From Saprospirales bacterium (GTDB taxonomy: Bacteria; Bacteroidota; Bacteroidia; Chitinophagales; Saprospiraceae), in the NCBI GenBank assembly GCA_007695035.1, contig REEO01000009.1, forward strand, positions 62,001 to 126,000: DNA of 64,000 nt. The letters run 5' to 3'. Positions 44,401-52,739 of the stretch are shown here, piece after piece. Position numbers and translations under genes: made by a program. The notes under the pieces are model-generated. The model did not search any database. It worked only from the letters and a program-made list of their open reading frames with translations, and had not been told where the DNA came from. Each line of letters opens with the position of its first letter. Within the stretch, counting starts at the first letter, position 1.

Positions 44401-47400
44401 AGTCCCGTCCGGCATGGTCCACTGGTGAAATAAATCAGCGGAAGTGCCCGAAACCCGACCTCCAGTTTCAATGGAAGTATTCCTGCAATCTATCGTTTCC
44501 GGGTTGTTTAAAGTTATCTCGGGTGCCACTGTATCAACCTGGATATTGATTTGTTGGGAGGTACTGCAGTCATTTTCTACAAACCAAACAATGAGTTCGT
44601 AGGTCCCGCCCTCCGTCACTTCTAAAGAGTTGGAGTTTTGACCAGTGGGAGTACCGTTTTTCAACCACTCGAAAACCGGGGTAAAAGGATCGGCATCCAA
44701 TACGGCCGTGAGGGTTAACTCTGTATTTTTACAATTGAGAACACTGTCTCCAAGAATATAAAATTCGGGATGCTCGACAATCTCAATTACCGTAACCGTA
44801 TCAGTGTTTTTACAGCCATTTTCAGTATTGCTAACCGTAAGCACATAGGTCCCCGGTTTATTGGCGGTTGCTTGTTGAGCGTCTATACCGGAAGTAATAT
44901 TTCCCTCAATAGCCGTCCAGGAATAAGAAATACCGGGGCCACTTTCAGACTGGCTTCCATCTAACAATACCTCCTGGGTTTCGCAGCCCCAGTTCGGGTT
45001 AGGACCGGCATTTGCTGTCGGTGGAGTGGTGTCGGCGGTCACTTCCAGCATTTGTTGAGTTTCGCAATTGTTGTCAAGTGAGAGGACAGAAATGGTGTAC
45101 TCTCCGGTGCTGCCAACCTGGATCCAAAGTGAGTCCGTATCGGACAAAATTACCCCGTTGTTGCTCTCCCAGTTTATGCTCACATCTCCGGCTCCCAACA
45201 AATCAAATCCTATCCAACCTTCTGTCAGGTCGCAAGTGAGTTCTAATTGGCCCATCGGTTCAATTTGTGGGAAATCCTGATCGGGTGCGACATTTACAGT
45301 ATCTGAACTGCTGCAGCCATTTGCGGTATTTGTGACAGTCAATATGTACATTCCTGGTCCGGTTACCTCTAGCTGATCCTGATCATTGGGACCGCTTATT
45401 ATTCCACTTGTAGTAGTCCATTCGTACTCAATATCACTTCCCTGATCTGAATCTGATCCATGCAAAACAAGAAGTGAATCGGAGCAGGTCCAAAAAATAT
45501 CCTCGCCGGCATCAGCAAATGGCGGGGTGTTGTTCAGGGCGACCATTATTGCAGAGGTGTCGCTGCAGCCGGATTGCGTAATGGTAGTAATGAGTTGGTA
45601 TGTCCCCGGACTGGTCACGGTGATTTCATCTTCGTTGTGAGGACCTGAAATAGTTCCATCATTTGTTGACCATGCAAAAGTGAGACCGGATTGTCCTACA
45701 TGATCTGCCCAAATATCAATTTCTGTCACTGCACAAGTGAGTTCGCCGGATGAAAATAAATCTACCTGGGGAGGTGTAAAATCACCTTCAACTTCAAGTG
45801 AACCGCTGGTCTCACAGCCGTTCTCAGTATTGGTAACGGTGAAAGTGTATTCTCCCACTACTTCTGCAATCAACACATTTGAATCGACGCCTGAAGTATT
45901 GGAACCCGGTGGTCCGCTCCATTCAAATTCCAGGGAATCCAGGCTCATTGAGGTGAAAACTACAATGGGGGTTTTTGATAATTGACAGCTCAAATCCTGG
46001 GCCATTACGGAGTCCACTTCGGGAGACCTGGTGTCTGAAAAAACCTCAAATTGAGCATTAGTTCCACAACCATTTTCTGAAAAAGTTACCTCCAGCGTAT
46101 AAATCCCCGATTGGTCAACGGTTACATAAGGGGCATCACTATTGCCCGTGATATTTCCATTATTGGTAGTCCAGTTGAAGAGCGGTGTGTGAGCAGTGTC
46201 ATTTAAAACCTGCGCACCAATATCTACTGAGGGATTGAAACAATTGATCACACTGTCGCCACTCAAGACCAGTTCCGGGCTTTCAAAATCGGAGGTTACC
46301 GGGACTGAGTCGGTTGAGCTGCATCCGTTTTGGTTGTTATTCACGGTTAGAATGTAAATTCCCTCTCCGTCAACCTCCGGATTTAAGCTGTTTTCACCCG
46401 AGAGAATATTACCTGAAGCGGTGGTCCATGAGTAATCAAAGTCAAAACCCGTGGAGGATGCACTCCCATCAAGGGTCAGTATGGAATCCTGGCAGGTGAG
46501 TGTCATGCCGGGACCTGCATTTGTGGTGGGAGGGTCGAAGTTTTCCTCCACTTCAATTTCTATTTCAGTGACACAGCCGGTGGTGGTAAATTGCACTGTG
46601 GCTGTGTAGGTTCCGCTTGATCCGGCTATAGTGCTTGTCGAGTCCGTCGATCCGATGATGTTTCCTCCCTGAGTTGACCATTCTATGATGTATTTCAAAC
46701 TGTCGTTTTGTATTTGGATGTGTATCCACAGGCTGTCGTTGTTACAATCAATCATATCCACCGGACTTGCTGACAATTCAGGAAATATTTTTTCATCGAA
46801 CACAAATAGGGTATCAACTGCGCTGCAATTGTTATCAGGATTGGTCGCTTCAAAGATATACATACCTCCTTCATCCACATTGACCTCTGAACTGTCCGGG
46901 TTACCAATAATGTTTCCATTTGGACTCTGCCAGTAGGTTTCGAAGGAGGTTCCGGCAGGGGAGACTGTTCCTTGCAACGCGACAATGGAGTCCAGACAAT
47001 TGATGATGGTGTCTGGTCCTGCGTCCACAAGGGGGCTTTCGAAATCTTCCGAAACCGCAAAAGTATCTGCCACCGAACATCCATTGTCGAGATTGGTGAC
47101 TTCAACGATATAGGTGCCTGCTGCATCGAGATCTACTATTTCATCTCCGGTTCCACTGGTTATATTTCCATCAGGGCTGCTCCAGGTAAAGGAATAATTT
47201 CCGGGGGAGGTGATTTCTGTAGTAAGGGTTATGGATTGTAAGCCGCAGTTTAATTCATCTGGACCGGTAATTTCCAAAACCGGCACTTCAATATCCTCTA
47301 AAACCTCGACACTTACTTCTTCAGAGACACAACTCAGGTCTCCATCGTCATAAAGCACAGTCAGGGTGTAGATGCCCGGCTCATCAACCGTAATTTCATC

Positions 47401-48984
47401 TGTACCATCTCCCGAAACGATATTTCCATTGGAGGTGGTCCACTGGTATTCAATGTGTGGGCCGGAAGAGGACCCCTCAGCACTGATAATCACCTCGTCA
47501 TTAGAGCAGGTTATCGGATTGGGGGGAATAATTACCGCATCTAGTTCGAGTTCAAAGATTTCGACGTGGATAAGGGAATCGCAATCGTCCTGTCGCTCAA
47601 TAGTTATTAGGTCCTGGGTTGCACTGGTGTATTCGTTTCCTGCGATTACCACAGAACCTCCATTAGAGCAAATGGTGGCTTCTACCCATTCCTCAGCCGG
47701 CTGTCGCAACTCGACTTCCACGGTGTCTTTTACCTCACAAAGCGGTATCATGGCAATGTCGTCGATGATAAATGAATTGCCGGGGTTGACATTTTCCTGG
47801 TGATTATATATGCAGAGTTCAATAGTTTCAGCGTCCGTGGAGGTCCAAATGCCATCCATCTTTGTCCAGTCTGAGAAACAAGGGATATCGTTGGGGGAGT
47901 AGATCCCCCCGACCGGGTCCCCGTTTATCTTAAATTGCAGATCGGGCAGCGGAAAAATAAAAGAGGGCCATAGCAGTGTATGTGTGAATGCTTCCAGAAG
48001 GTAGGTGGTGTTTTCTTCCACTTCAATATACTGACACCAGACATTTTGAGCAGGTGCATCAGCGCCGTTTATAATGAGCATTTTGCCATTGTTTCCGGTG
48101 TGATCGCTGCAGGCGGGAAATGTACCGTAAACTACATCCGGAGAGCTGGCTACGGTAAAAACATTTCCGCCGGATAAATCATCTTCATCGTATTCGTAAT
48201 CACTAAAAAAGCCGGCATAACCGTAGTCAAAGTGGGAGTTGTAAATGATATTGTCTGTCTCTTTTCTGCCGGTCAGCACAAATGAAGTAGTGGAAGGAAC
48301 TTCAGCACTGGTAGTCAGCGATTCTGGATTGAATACCACGTTTTCGGGTTCCCAGAAAAAATCGTGGTAATTTCCGGTTATTGTGCCCATCAGTTCTATC
48401 ACATCACCGGGATCACATACGAATTGGTCCTCTCCTGCATCCACCTCAATGCCACAATTTTCAAACGGCAACATTACTCCCCCAAAAACCAGATGAGATG
48501 TCACTTGAAGCGATGAATTTATGACCTCTACAAAAAGTGGTTCATCCACTATATGAATGATGAAGGGCTCGTCGCATGGCCCGGTATGATCAAAATCAAA
48601 CTCAATAATTACGGAGCCATCGGGTAGAATTAATCCTCCGCCTGCATTCACCCAGATAATGGTGATATATCCCTCCGAATGGTTGATAACATAACTTATA
48701 TCACCGGGAAGATTCCCATTAAGTGAGAGAAAATCCAATACGGATTGATCAAATTCAAGAGTTAGCTGAAACCCATCAATTTGTTGGAAGTTATTTACAG
48801 CCATTTCAACAGTGAATTCCTCACCGCAATCGATGACATCGTTTTTTACTACAAATTGTACATCATTTGCAAAGGCATCATGAGCAAAACAGCAAAACAA
48901 GACCGTGACAATACAGGTTTTAAGGGTATAGTTCAGAGCCTTATTTGTAGAAATTGATTTCAGGAAACCCACACCATTTAACAC
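41488..48984 (-). CDS. Giant secreted repeat protein with cohesin-like domain and T9SS type B sorting domain
   Basis: A 2498-residue secreted protein, probably an adhesin or cell-surface fibre. The signal peptide is about residues 1-40. A cohesin-like domain comes next (about 41-160), then a PKD-like unit (about 165-230) and a galactose-binding-like sandwich (about 235-405, with FIIDDIAMIPLC at its end). From about 478 to 2242 there are 21 tandem units of about 84 residues. Each has a Cys near position 12, a Trp near 34 and a Cys near 69; many begin DAGP and contain LDGS as in PKD domains. One SprB-like unit follows and the last 95 residues form the T9SS type B domain (FLPTAFSPNGDGVNDLF, DRWGNRVF, GWDGTF, SPGVYV). 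It lies 11 bp after the related 1114-residue gene. The binding target is unknown. Confidence 0.9.
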   Translation of the reverse strand: MLNGVGFLKSISTNKALNYTLKTCIVTVLFCCFAHDAFANDVQFVVKNDVIDCGEEFTVEMAVNNFQQIDGFQLTLEFDQSVLDFLSLNGNLPGDISYVINHSEGYITIIWVNAGGGLILPDGSVIIEFDFDHTGPCDEPFIIHIVDEPLFVEVINSSLQVTSHLVFGGVMLPFENCGIEVDAGEDQFVCDPGDVIELMGTITGNYHDFFWEPENVVFNPESLTTSAEVPSTTSFVLTGRKETDNIIYNSHFDYGYAGFFSDYEYDEDDLSGGNVFTVASSPDVVYGTFPACSDHTGNNGKMLIINGADAPAQNVWCQYIEVEENTTYLLEAFTHTLLWPSFIFPLPDLQFKINGDPVGGIYSPNDIPCFSDWTKMDGIWTSTDAETIELCIYNHQENVNPGNSFIIDDIAMIPLCEVKDTVEVELRQPAEEWVEATICSNGGSVVIAGNEYTSATQDLITIERQDDCDSLIHVEIFELELDAVIIPPNPITCSNDEVIISAEGSSSGPHIEYQWTTSNGNIVSGDGTDEITVDEPGIYTLTVLYDDGDLSCVSEEVSVEVLEDIEVPVLEITGPDELNCGLQSITLTTEITSPGNYSFTWSSPDGNITSGTGDEIVDLDAAGTYIVEVTNLDNGCSVADTFAVSEDFESPLVDAGPDTIINCLDSIVALQGTVSPAGTSFETYWQSPNGNIIGNPDSSEVNVDEGGMYIFEATNPDNNCSAVDTLFVFDEKIFPELSASPVDMIDCNNDSLWIHIQIQNDSLKYIIEWSTQGGNIIGSTDSTSTIAGSSGTYTATVQFTTTGCVTEIEIEVEENFDPPTTNAGPGMTLTCQDSILTLDGSASSTGFDFDYSWTTASGNILSGENSLNPEVDGEGIYILTVNNNQNGCSSTDSVPVTSDFESPELVLSGDSVINCFNPSVDIGAQVLNDTAHTPLFNWTTNNGNITGNSDAPYVTVDQSGIYTLEVTFSENGCGTNAQFEVFSDTRSPEVDSVMAQDLSCQLSKTPIVVFTSMSLDSLEFEWSGPPGSNTSGVDSNVLIAEVVGEYTFTVTNTENGCETSGSLEVEGDFTPPQVDLFSSGELTCAVTEIDIWADHVGQSGLTFAWSTNDGTISGPHNEDEITVTSPGTYQLITTITQSGCSDTSAIMVALNNTPPFADAGEDIFWTCSDSLLVLHGSDSDQGSDIEYEWTTTSGIISGPNDQDQLEVTGPGMYILTVTNTANGCSSSDTVNVAPDQDFPQIEPMGQLELTCDLTEGWIGFDLLGAGDVSINWESNNGVILSDTDSLWIQVGSTGEYTISVLSLDNNCETQQMLEVTADTTPPTANAGPNPNWGCETQEVLLDGSQSESGPGISYSWTAIEGNITSGIDAQQATANKPGTYVLTVSNTENGCKNTDTVTVIEIVEHPEFYILGDSVLNCKNTELTLTAVLDADPFTPVFEWLKNGTPTGQNSNSLEVTEGGTYELIVWFVENDCSTSQQINIQVDTVAPEITLNNPETIDCRNTSIETGGRVSGTSADLFHQWTMPDGTVLPQSDELAAQTNQAGIHILESINQENGCIFTDSVTVEIDTLSPEFTLETFPVAGCGDLTGAIFIELTDSDIDFEVVWETPSGDQIGPLEQTVLEIDQGGWFTATVTNMENGCSREKSIFQEWDLHSEPDAQAGPDAIFGCADSVLTLDGSGSTTGSVISHHWSTPDGNIISDPNDIMVEIGSPGIYILEVRNNAGNCSTYDTLNVSADENLPDISIQSSGWLNCLESEVLLDATESDSGPDIEWSWSGSVPFEELDPDGLTISVEQAGTFEFALENTVTGCKNTSSITVEENRTPPEADAGDNLITNCSDSAVHIGVDLSIHHSNLIYEWSELDGEIFGDQNKDSIQVSATGTFVLTVTDTVNYCQSSDTISLMNTPDRPTADAGPGKTIDCLSGTVVLDGSSSDQGSDFEMVWTTDDGQIASGELTPFPEVTKAGTYQLKVTNLIDGCSSVDEVMVVSDSIVPEVNFGEIGKITCLDTLVELQVEISTSGENYQIQWLSEDGNIVSGENSPTIEVNRAGTYIIHVEDEENGCITVDSVEVKNLQETPEFQISGKMVIDCYGPAVLQLSTQSDFEIRATDQNGNSLQLKITEPNLISEAGIYDIEVFNPANHCIADTTLEITENLTSPDAIIECIECDDCNPLPAILSSTESTSESEEIQTNWIFEEGTAQLQDSQTLEVLKPTEVKMVVLDPVNGCADTTWKTFESRGLSFPEVEISHIDCNNAKGKITFNNPDTSLSYSINGGLDYSKSPEFTGLDQDTYQLRVKNRLLGCESDTRTVEVEDRRQDIVIELPNLVSLQEGESYTLRPGFEPPDVQIANYHWYPAEFLSCNDCPEPTIYEPSQSTNFELQVESKGGCTGSAMVHVELIMPESGVFLPTAFSPNGDGVNDLFLVFASADIKSIESLRIFDRWGNRVFEKMNFPPGQEEFGWDGTFRGQDASPGVYVVTVSYEMPDGEIRHKALEVNLLR
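42260..47550 (-). repeat. Coding tandem array of 21 units of about 252 bp
   Basis: The DNA encoding the 21 tandem units of the giant protein. Bounds are approximate. Units are clearly related in protein sequence but well diverged in DNA, so the array is old or under diversifying selection. Units such as 5-6 and 11-12 resemble each other more than their neighbours, which suggests later duplication of blocks larger than one unit. Confidence 0.85.
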
Positions 48985-48995
48985 TTTGATTCAGC

Positions 48996-51900
48996 TTAGC
49001 GCAAAATACTCACTTCACCCTGAATGACTCTCCTCTCGCCATTGATTAATTCGTATTCCAGTGAGAAAAGGTAAACACCCGGAGGTGCCTCCTTGCCGTC
49101 CTTATTGCCGTCCCATCCGAGTCCTCTTTCATTTGGAGGGAAATCTCTGTTTTGAAAAACCTTGGTTCCCCATCTGTTATACACGTTAAAGTCGATTATT
49201 TTCTTCACGGACGGATGTGCAAATATCTCGAGTTTGTCATTGATTCCATCACCATTGGGGCTAAATGCATTGGGCACAAATATGTCATCGTTTATCCTCA
49301 GAATAACAAAGGTCTCGGCCTCAGCCGGACAGCCGTATATATCTTCAATATAGATGTAAAAGCGGGTGCTTTGAAGTAGCTCCACTTTTGTGCTGAGACA
49401 ATCCGGGCAATCCAACTGTTCTTGTGGCGCCCATTGAACCCGAGCGATTTCTGATTCCGGGAAGTTGAGGACAGGTTCCAATCTTTCCGGTACACCCAAT
49501 TCCGCAACCAGGTCATCGGGTAGTTCAACTTCAATTACCCTCGGTTCATCCACCTGGAACTTTTGTTTGACTTTACATCCCAGTTCATCTGTAGCCCAGA
49601 GTTCGTATTCTCCCGGCTGGAGGTTGCTAAATAAACCGTGGTCATTTGGCGTGTCTCCCCTGTAGCCCGGAATATGGTATTCGTAAGGGAAAAAACCATC
49701 TTCCACTGATATAACGGATAGCACACCGGGGTCACCGGGACAAATGGGTTGCGATAGTTCGTAATTTATGGCGGTTGGCTCATTTTTGAAAATTAATACT
49801 GTATCCCGGTCAGTACATCCGGTAATGGCGTTTCTTACACTGAAAATATATAGGCCTTCAGTACTTGCTATGGCCAAATTGGAATCCAGGTTGCCTGAAA
49901 ATTCGCCATCCGGGCTACTCCATATCAGGATTGGATTTGGTCCTGCATTGGAATGAGTACCCTCCAATTCCACCCGCGGATTGTCACAGGGCAGTGGCAT
50001 GTCTTCAGAGACCGAAACGTCGGGCAGCTCAATGTCCTGTGCTATTTCAAATGTATCAGTGGTGATGCATTGGTTTCGTTCCAAAACTACTTCGAGCACA
50101 TACACTCCAGGTTCGTTAACTTGCAATGTGTTTCCATCTGTGGCTCCCACTGCATTGCCTTCAATCGACTCCCAGGAAAAGGTGAGGTCTGTTGTTGGTG
50201 TGGAGCCACTGGCATCGATTGTTACGATTTCTCGATCACAAGTAAGTGTTTGAATGTCTTCTACTCTGATAACAGGCACTTCTTCATCCACAGCAACCTC
50301 GACAGTATCCGAACCAATACAACCGTTTACGGTATTTATTACATCCAAAATGTAAGTACCCCGGTCCCCGGCAGTGGCCTCTGCTTCATTTTCTCCATCG
50401 ATAATTAGTCCATCCGCAGTGGACCAGAGGTGAACGATCTCAGGACCGGCTGAAGATGCACTTCCGTCAAGAGTGGTCCTTGGATTATCACAGGTGATTA
50501 TTTCAGGTTCCCTAATTTGTACTTCGGGGACCGCTCTATCTTCTTCTACCAGAACAATGGCCGTATCGATACAATTGGTTTCAATATTGGAGCCGATAAA
50601 CAAGTATTCTCCGGGCTCTGTAACGGAAATTACATCATTAATTCCATCATCCAACACATTACCATCCGAGTCCTGCCATTGAAAATCTGTAATGAGGTCG
50701 GGAGTGAGAATTTCCCCAAGTAACAGCACTTCCTCATTGGCGCAGGACAAGAAATCATCGGCGAAGGCTTCGATTTTTGGCTGTCCGGGGTTTTCAGTTA
50801 TAATTATTTCAGCAAAGGGATTGGTACAGGAACAAAGAAAGTCAAGTTCATAAACAATTCTCAAGGTGCCACCTGAGTAGGTGTCGTAGAGAATATTGAT
50901 GGGAACAACAATAGAGTCCTGGTTGGCCGGAATTACCAGGCTGTCGGGCAGGGGTTCAAAGTCGATCCCTGGTTGTGCAGTACTTTGATCTGAAAGGATT
51001 AAATTCACAATTGCCGGTTCGGAGTTGTCGGTACCTATGCGAGAGATCACAAATTCTCCTCTGTGGCAGTTGTCAAAAATGATATTACTGTCTGTGCCTT
51101 CGACCTGAGCATCCAGTCTGGCTGAGGCTCCGGCATCAAAACTACCGGCTTCCAAAAATACCGCCGAATCGTAGCTGTCATCACCAGCATCTCCCACTAT
51201 CATTTTGATGGTGTAAGTTTCGCAGGGAATGACATCCACTACAGCTTCGAAAACTGCTGTAAAACCATCGAATTCTATCAATTCTATGGCGACTCCATCC
51301 TGTTCGAGTAAGGATCCGCAAACTGCTGTATTTTGAAGTTGCTGTTGTCCTTCTGGCGTGTTGTCAAAATAGAAATGGGAATTGAAATCCTTATTGACAT
51401 TGTCAATGGAGACGTAATCGTTAGTTCCGGGAATAAGCGCTATGTTAATGGCATTATTTTCAAAGTCTCCATCAATGCCGGGGCCACTGACAAAAAAGCC
51501 AAACACATCATTGAATCCCTGATTGACAAATTCACAGTATTCTTCGGATGCAAAAACATAGCGAAACCGGGCCGTTGCAGAAGTTGGAATAAAGTCAAAT
51601 TGAATGCCGGTAGCATCCAATACCTGAATACCAGTTAGGCTTTCCAGGTCCGGGTCACCGGGAGCACCTAGTGAACTGCTCGTCCATGATTCTGCATTAG
51701 GGCCACTTATGTTACTAAGACTACCGGTGGATAAAACCACCCCCTCATCCAGGCCAATGGACTCCATACCATTTGAAAAATACCCCCAACCTGATACGGA
51801 ACCTATTGAATTGATATTGTGCACATCAAAGCAGTCCCCACCGATCAAAACATCCCTGACCAACTCTTCAATGGTGTAAGAACCATTCCAGTCAATGGCA

Positions 51901-52340
51901 TCATCCGATCGATAGGATGACTCCTCTGAGGTCTGAAGATAGCTATTTGTTCGGGCATAGGAAAAATAGGGAACTGAGGTAGCCTGATTTCTTTCAATAC
52001 ATAATTCTAAAGATATACAATTATCTGTGGCCTGGAACGTCATGGCCGGGCTGTCAGAGACAAGGCGTCCACCGGTAAGCAGGGTGGGAGAAAAGGATTT
52101 TCTGCTGTAGATAAGACCTGAGTGAAAAACATAGTTTGCGCCGAGTGTCATGCCACATATTTCGATCTCTATACAACCGTCTTCAATGCCCGGCAAATGG
52201 TATCGCTGACCTTCATTGGTGTTCTCGATATTGATTATATCCAGGTTTTCTTCTATCACATGACTTTGAGCAAAAGTCGTATTCGTTGCTACGAAAAGAA
52301 CAATGATTACCCAACAGCAATAAAAATTCCTTGATGTCAT
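48996..52340 (-). CDS. Choice-of-anchor L protein with T9SS type B sorting domain
   Basis: A 1114-residue secreted protein. The signal peptide ends near TFAQS (residue 25). A beta domain follows, then a choice-of-anchor L domain at about 175-405, with NGMESIGLDEGVVLSTG, the asparagine-rich NDVFGFFVSGPG, and TIKMIVGDAGDDSYDSAVFLEAGSF split through its end. A Calx-beta-like stretch (about 415-510) leads to four repeats of about 84 residues (about 517-853) of exactly the kind found in the downstream giant protein, each with the same two cysteines. The end is a T9SS type B domain (FVPNAFSPNGDGINDKL, NRWGTKVF, GWDGNKDG, PPGVYLF). It is probably the first gene of a two-gene unit and sent to the cell surface or medium. 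Confidence 0.9.
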   Translation of the reverse strand: MTSRNFYCCWVIIVLFVATNTTFAQSHVIEENLDIINIENTNEGQRYHLPGIEDGCIEIEICGMTLGANYVFHSGLIYSRKSFSPTLLTGGRLVSDSPAMTFQATDNCISLELCIERNQATSVPYFSYARTNSYLQTSEESSYRSDDAIDWNGSYTIEELVRDVLIGGDCFDVHNINSIGSVSGWGYFSNGMESIGLDEGVVLSTGSLSNISGPNAESWTSSSLGAPGDPDLESLTGIQVLDATGIQFDFIPTSATARFRYVFASEEYCEFVNQGFNDVFGFFVSGPGIDGDFENNAINIALIPGTNDYVSIDNVNKDFNSHFYFDNTPEGQQQLQNTAVCGSLLEQDGVAIELIEFDGFTAVFEAVVDVIPCETYTIKMIVGDAGDDSYDSAVFLEAGSFDAGASARLDAQVEGTDSNIIFDNCHRGEFVISRIGTDNSEPAIVNLILSDQSTAQPGIDFEPLPDSLVIPANQDSIVVPINILYDTYSGGTLRIVYELDFLCSCTNPFAEIIITENPGQPKIEAFADDFLSCANEEVLLLGEILTPDLITDFQWQDSDGNVLDDGINDVISVTEPGEYLFIGSNIETNCIDTAIVLVEEDRAVPEVQIREPEIITCDNPRTTLDGSASSAGPEIVHLWSTADGLIIDGENEAEATAGDRGTYILDVINTVNGCIGSDTVEVAVDEEVPVIRVEDIQTLTCDREIVTIDASGSTPTTDLTFSWESIEGNAVGATDGNTLQVNEPGVYVLEVVLERNQCITTDTFEIAQDIELPDVSVSEDMPLPCDNPRVELEGTHSNAGPNPILIWSSPDGEFSGNLDSNLAIASTEGLYIFSVRNAITGCTDRDTVLIFKNEPTAINYELSQPICPGDPGVLSVISVEDGFFPYEYHIPGYRGDTPNDHGLFSNLQPGEYELWATDELGCKVKQKFQVDEPRVIEVELPDDLVAELGVPERLEPVLNFPESEIARVQWAPQEQLDCPDCLSTKVELLQSTRFYIYIEDIYGCPAEAETFVILRINDDIFVPNAFSPNGDGINDKLEIFAHPSVKKIIDFNVYNRWGTKVFQNRDFPPNERGLGWDGNKDGKEAPPGVYLFSLEYELINGERRVIQGEVSILR
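49780..50790 (-). repeat. Coding array of four 84-residue units
   Basis: Four tandem units of the same family as the 21-unit array in the next gene, with cysteine pairs LSC/TNC, ITC/NGC, LTC/NQC and LPC/TGC. Bounds are approximate. Confidence 0.8.
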
Positions 52341-52739
52341 TAATTTGTCTTTACCTCAATTTTCCTGATTGATCATCGAAAAAGCCTTGAACCTTTCGAT
52401 GTAATCCTCAGGATATAAGCGAATTGCGCCAATCGAATCGAATGTGGTGTTCCACTGGATTTTAGTGAATAGACCGCGGTTTTTACCAAATGGCAAATAT
52501 AGGCAATTAGTTGTTGGTTGACCATATCCTAATCCCGAATTTTTATAGATAACTTTTAACTCAGTGGCTGGTTGATTGACCTTTCCATTGGGGCATTTCA
52601 TTATAGGTTTTAAAGAAATTAACAGCCATATTTAATATGATGGACTTTTTTATCAATCGAATCAAATTCAGCAATCCCTGTTATTTTTCAGTATCTTGAA
52701 TAAGAGCTCAATTGGCCGGTTTTTGTTGCCCGAAAGTCA
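52341..52739. other. Intergenic region upstream of the T9SS pair
   Basis: Nearly 400 bp between the symporter gene and the secreted-protein pair. A minus-strand open frame of 81 codons (52356-52601) is present but has no recognisable features and overlaps the likely promoter, so I do not count it. The rest shows no RNA gene or clear terminator. Confidence 0.5.
52494..52501 (-). promoter_or_regulatory. Possible promoter -7 element for the T9SS pair
   Basis: CAAATATA on the plus strand reads TATATTTG on the minus strand. It would give a leader of about 150 bases before the ATG at 52340. The -33 box is missing, so confidence is low. Confidence 0.35.

Noticed and set aside
42260-47550. The periodic repeat region as a CRISPR array or satellite
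   Set aside because: The periodicity is at the protein level in one long open frame; DNA copies are diverged and there are no spacers.
52356-52601. 81-codon minus-strand frame before the choice-of-anchor L gene
   Set aside because: No signal peptide or recognisable domain, and it overlaps the likely promoter of the downstream gene.
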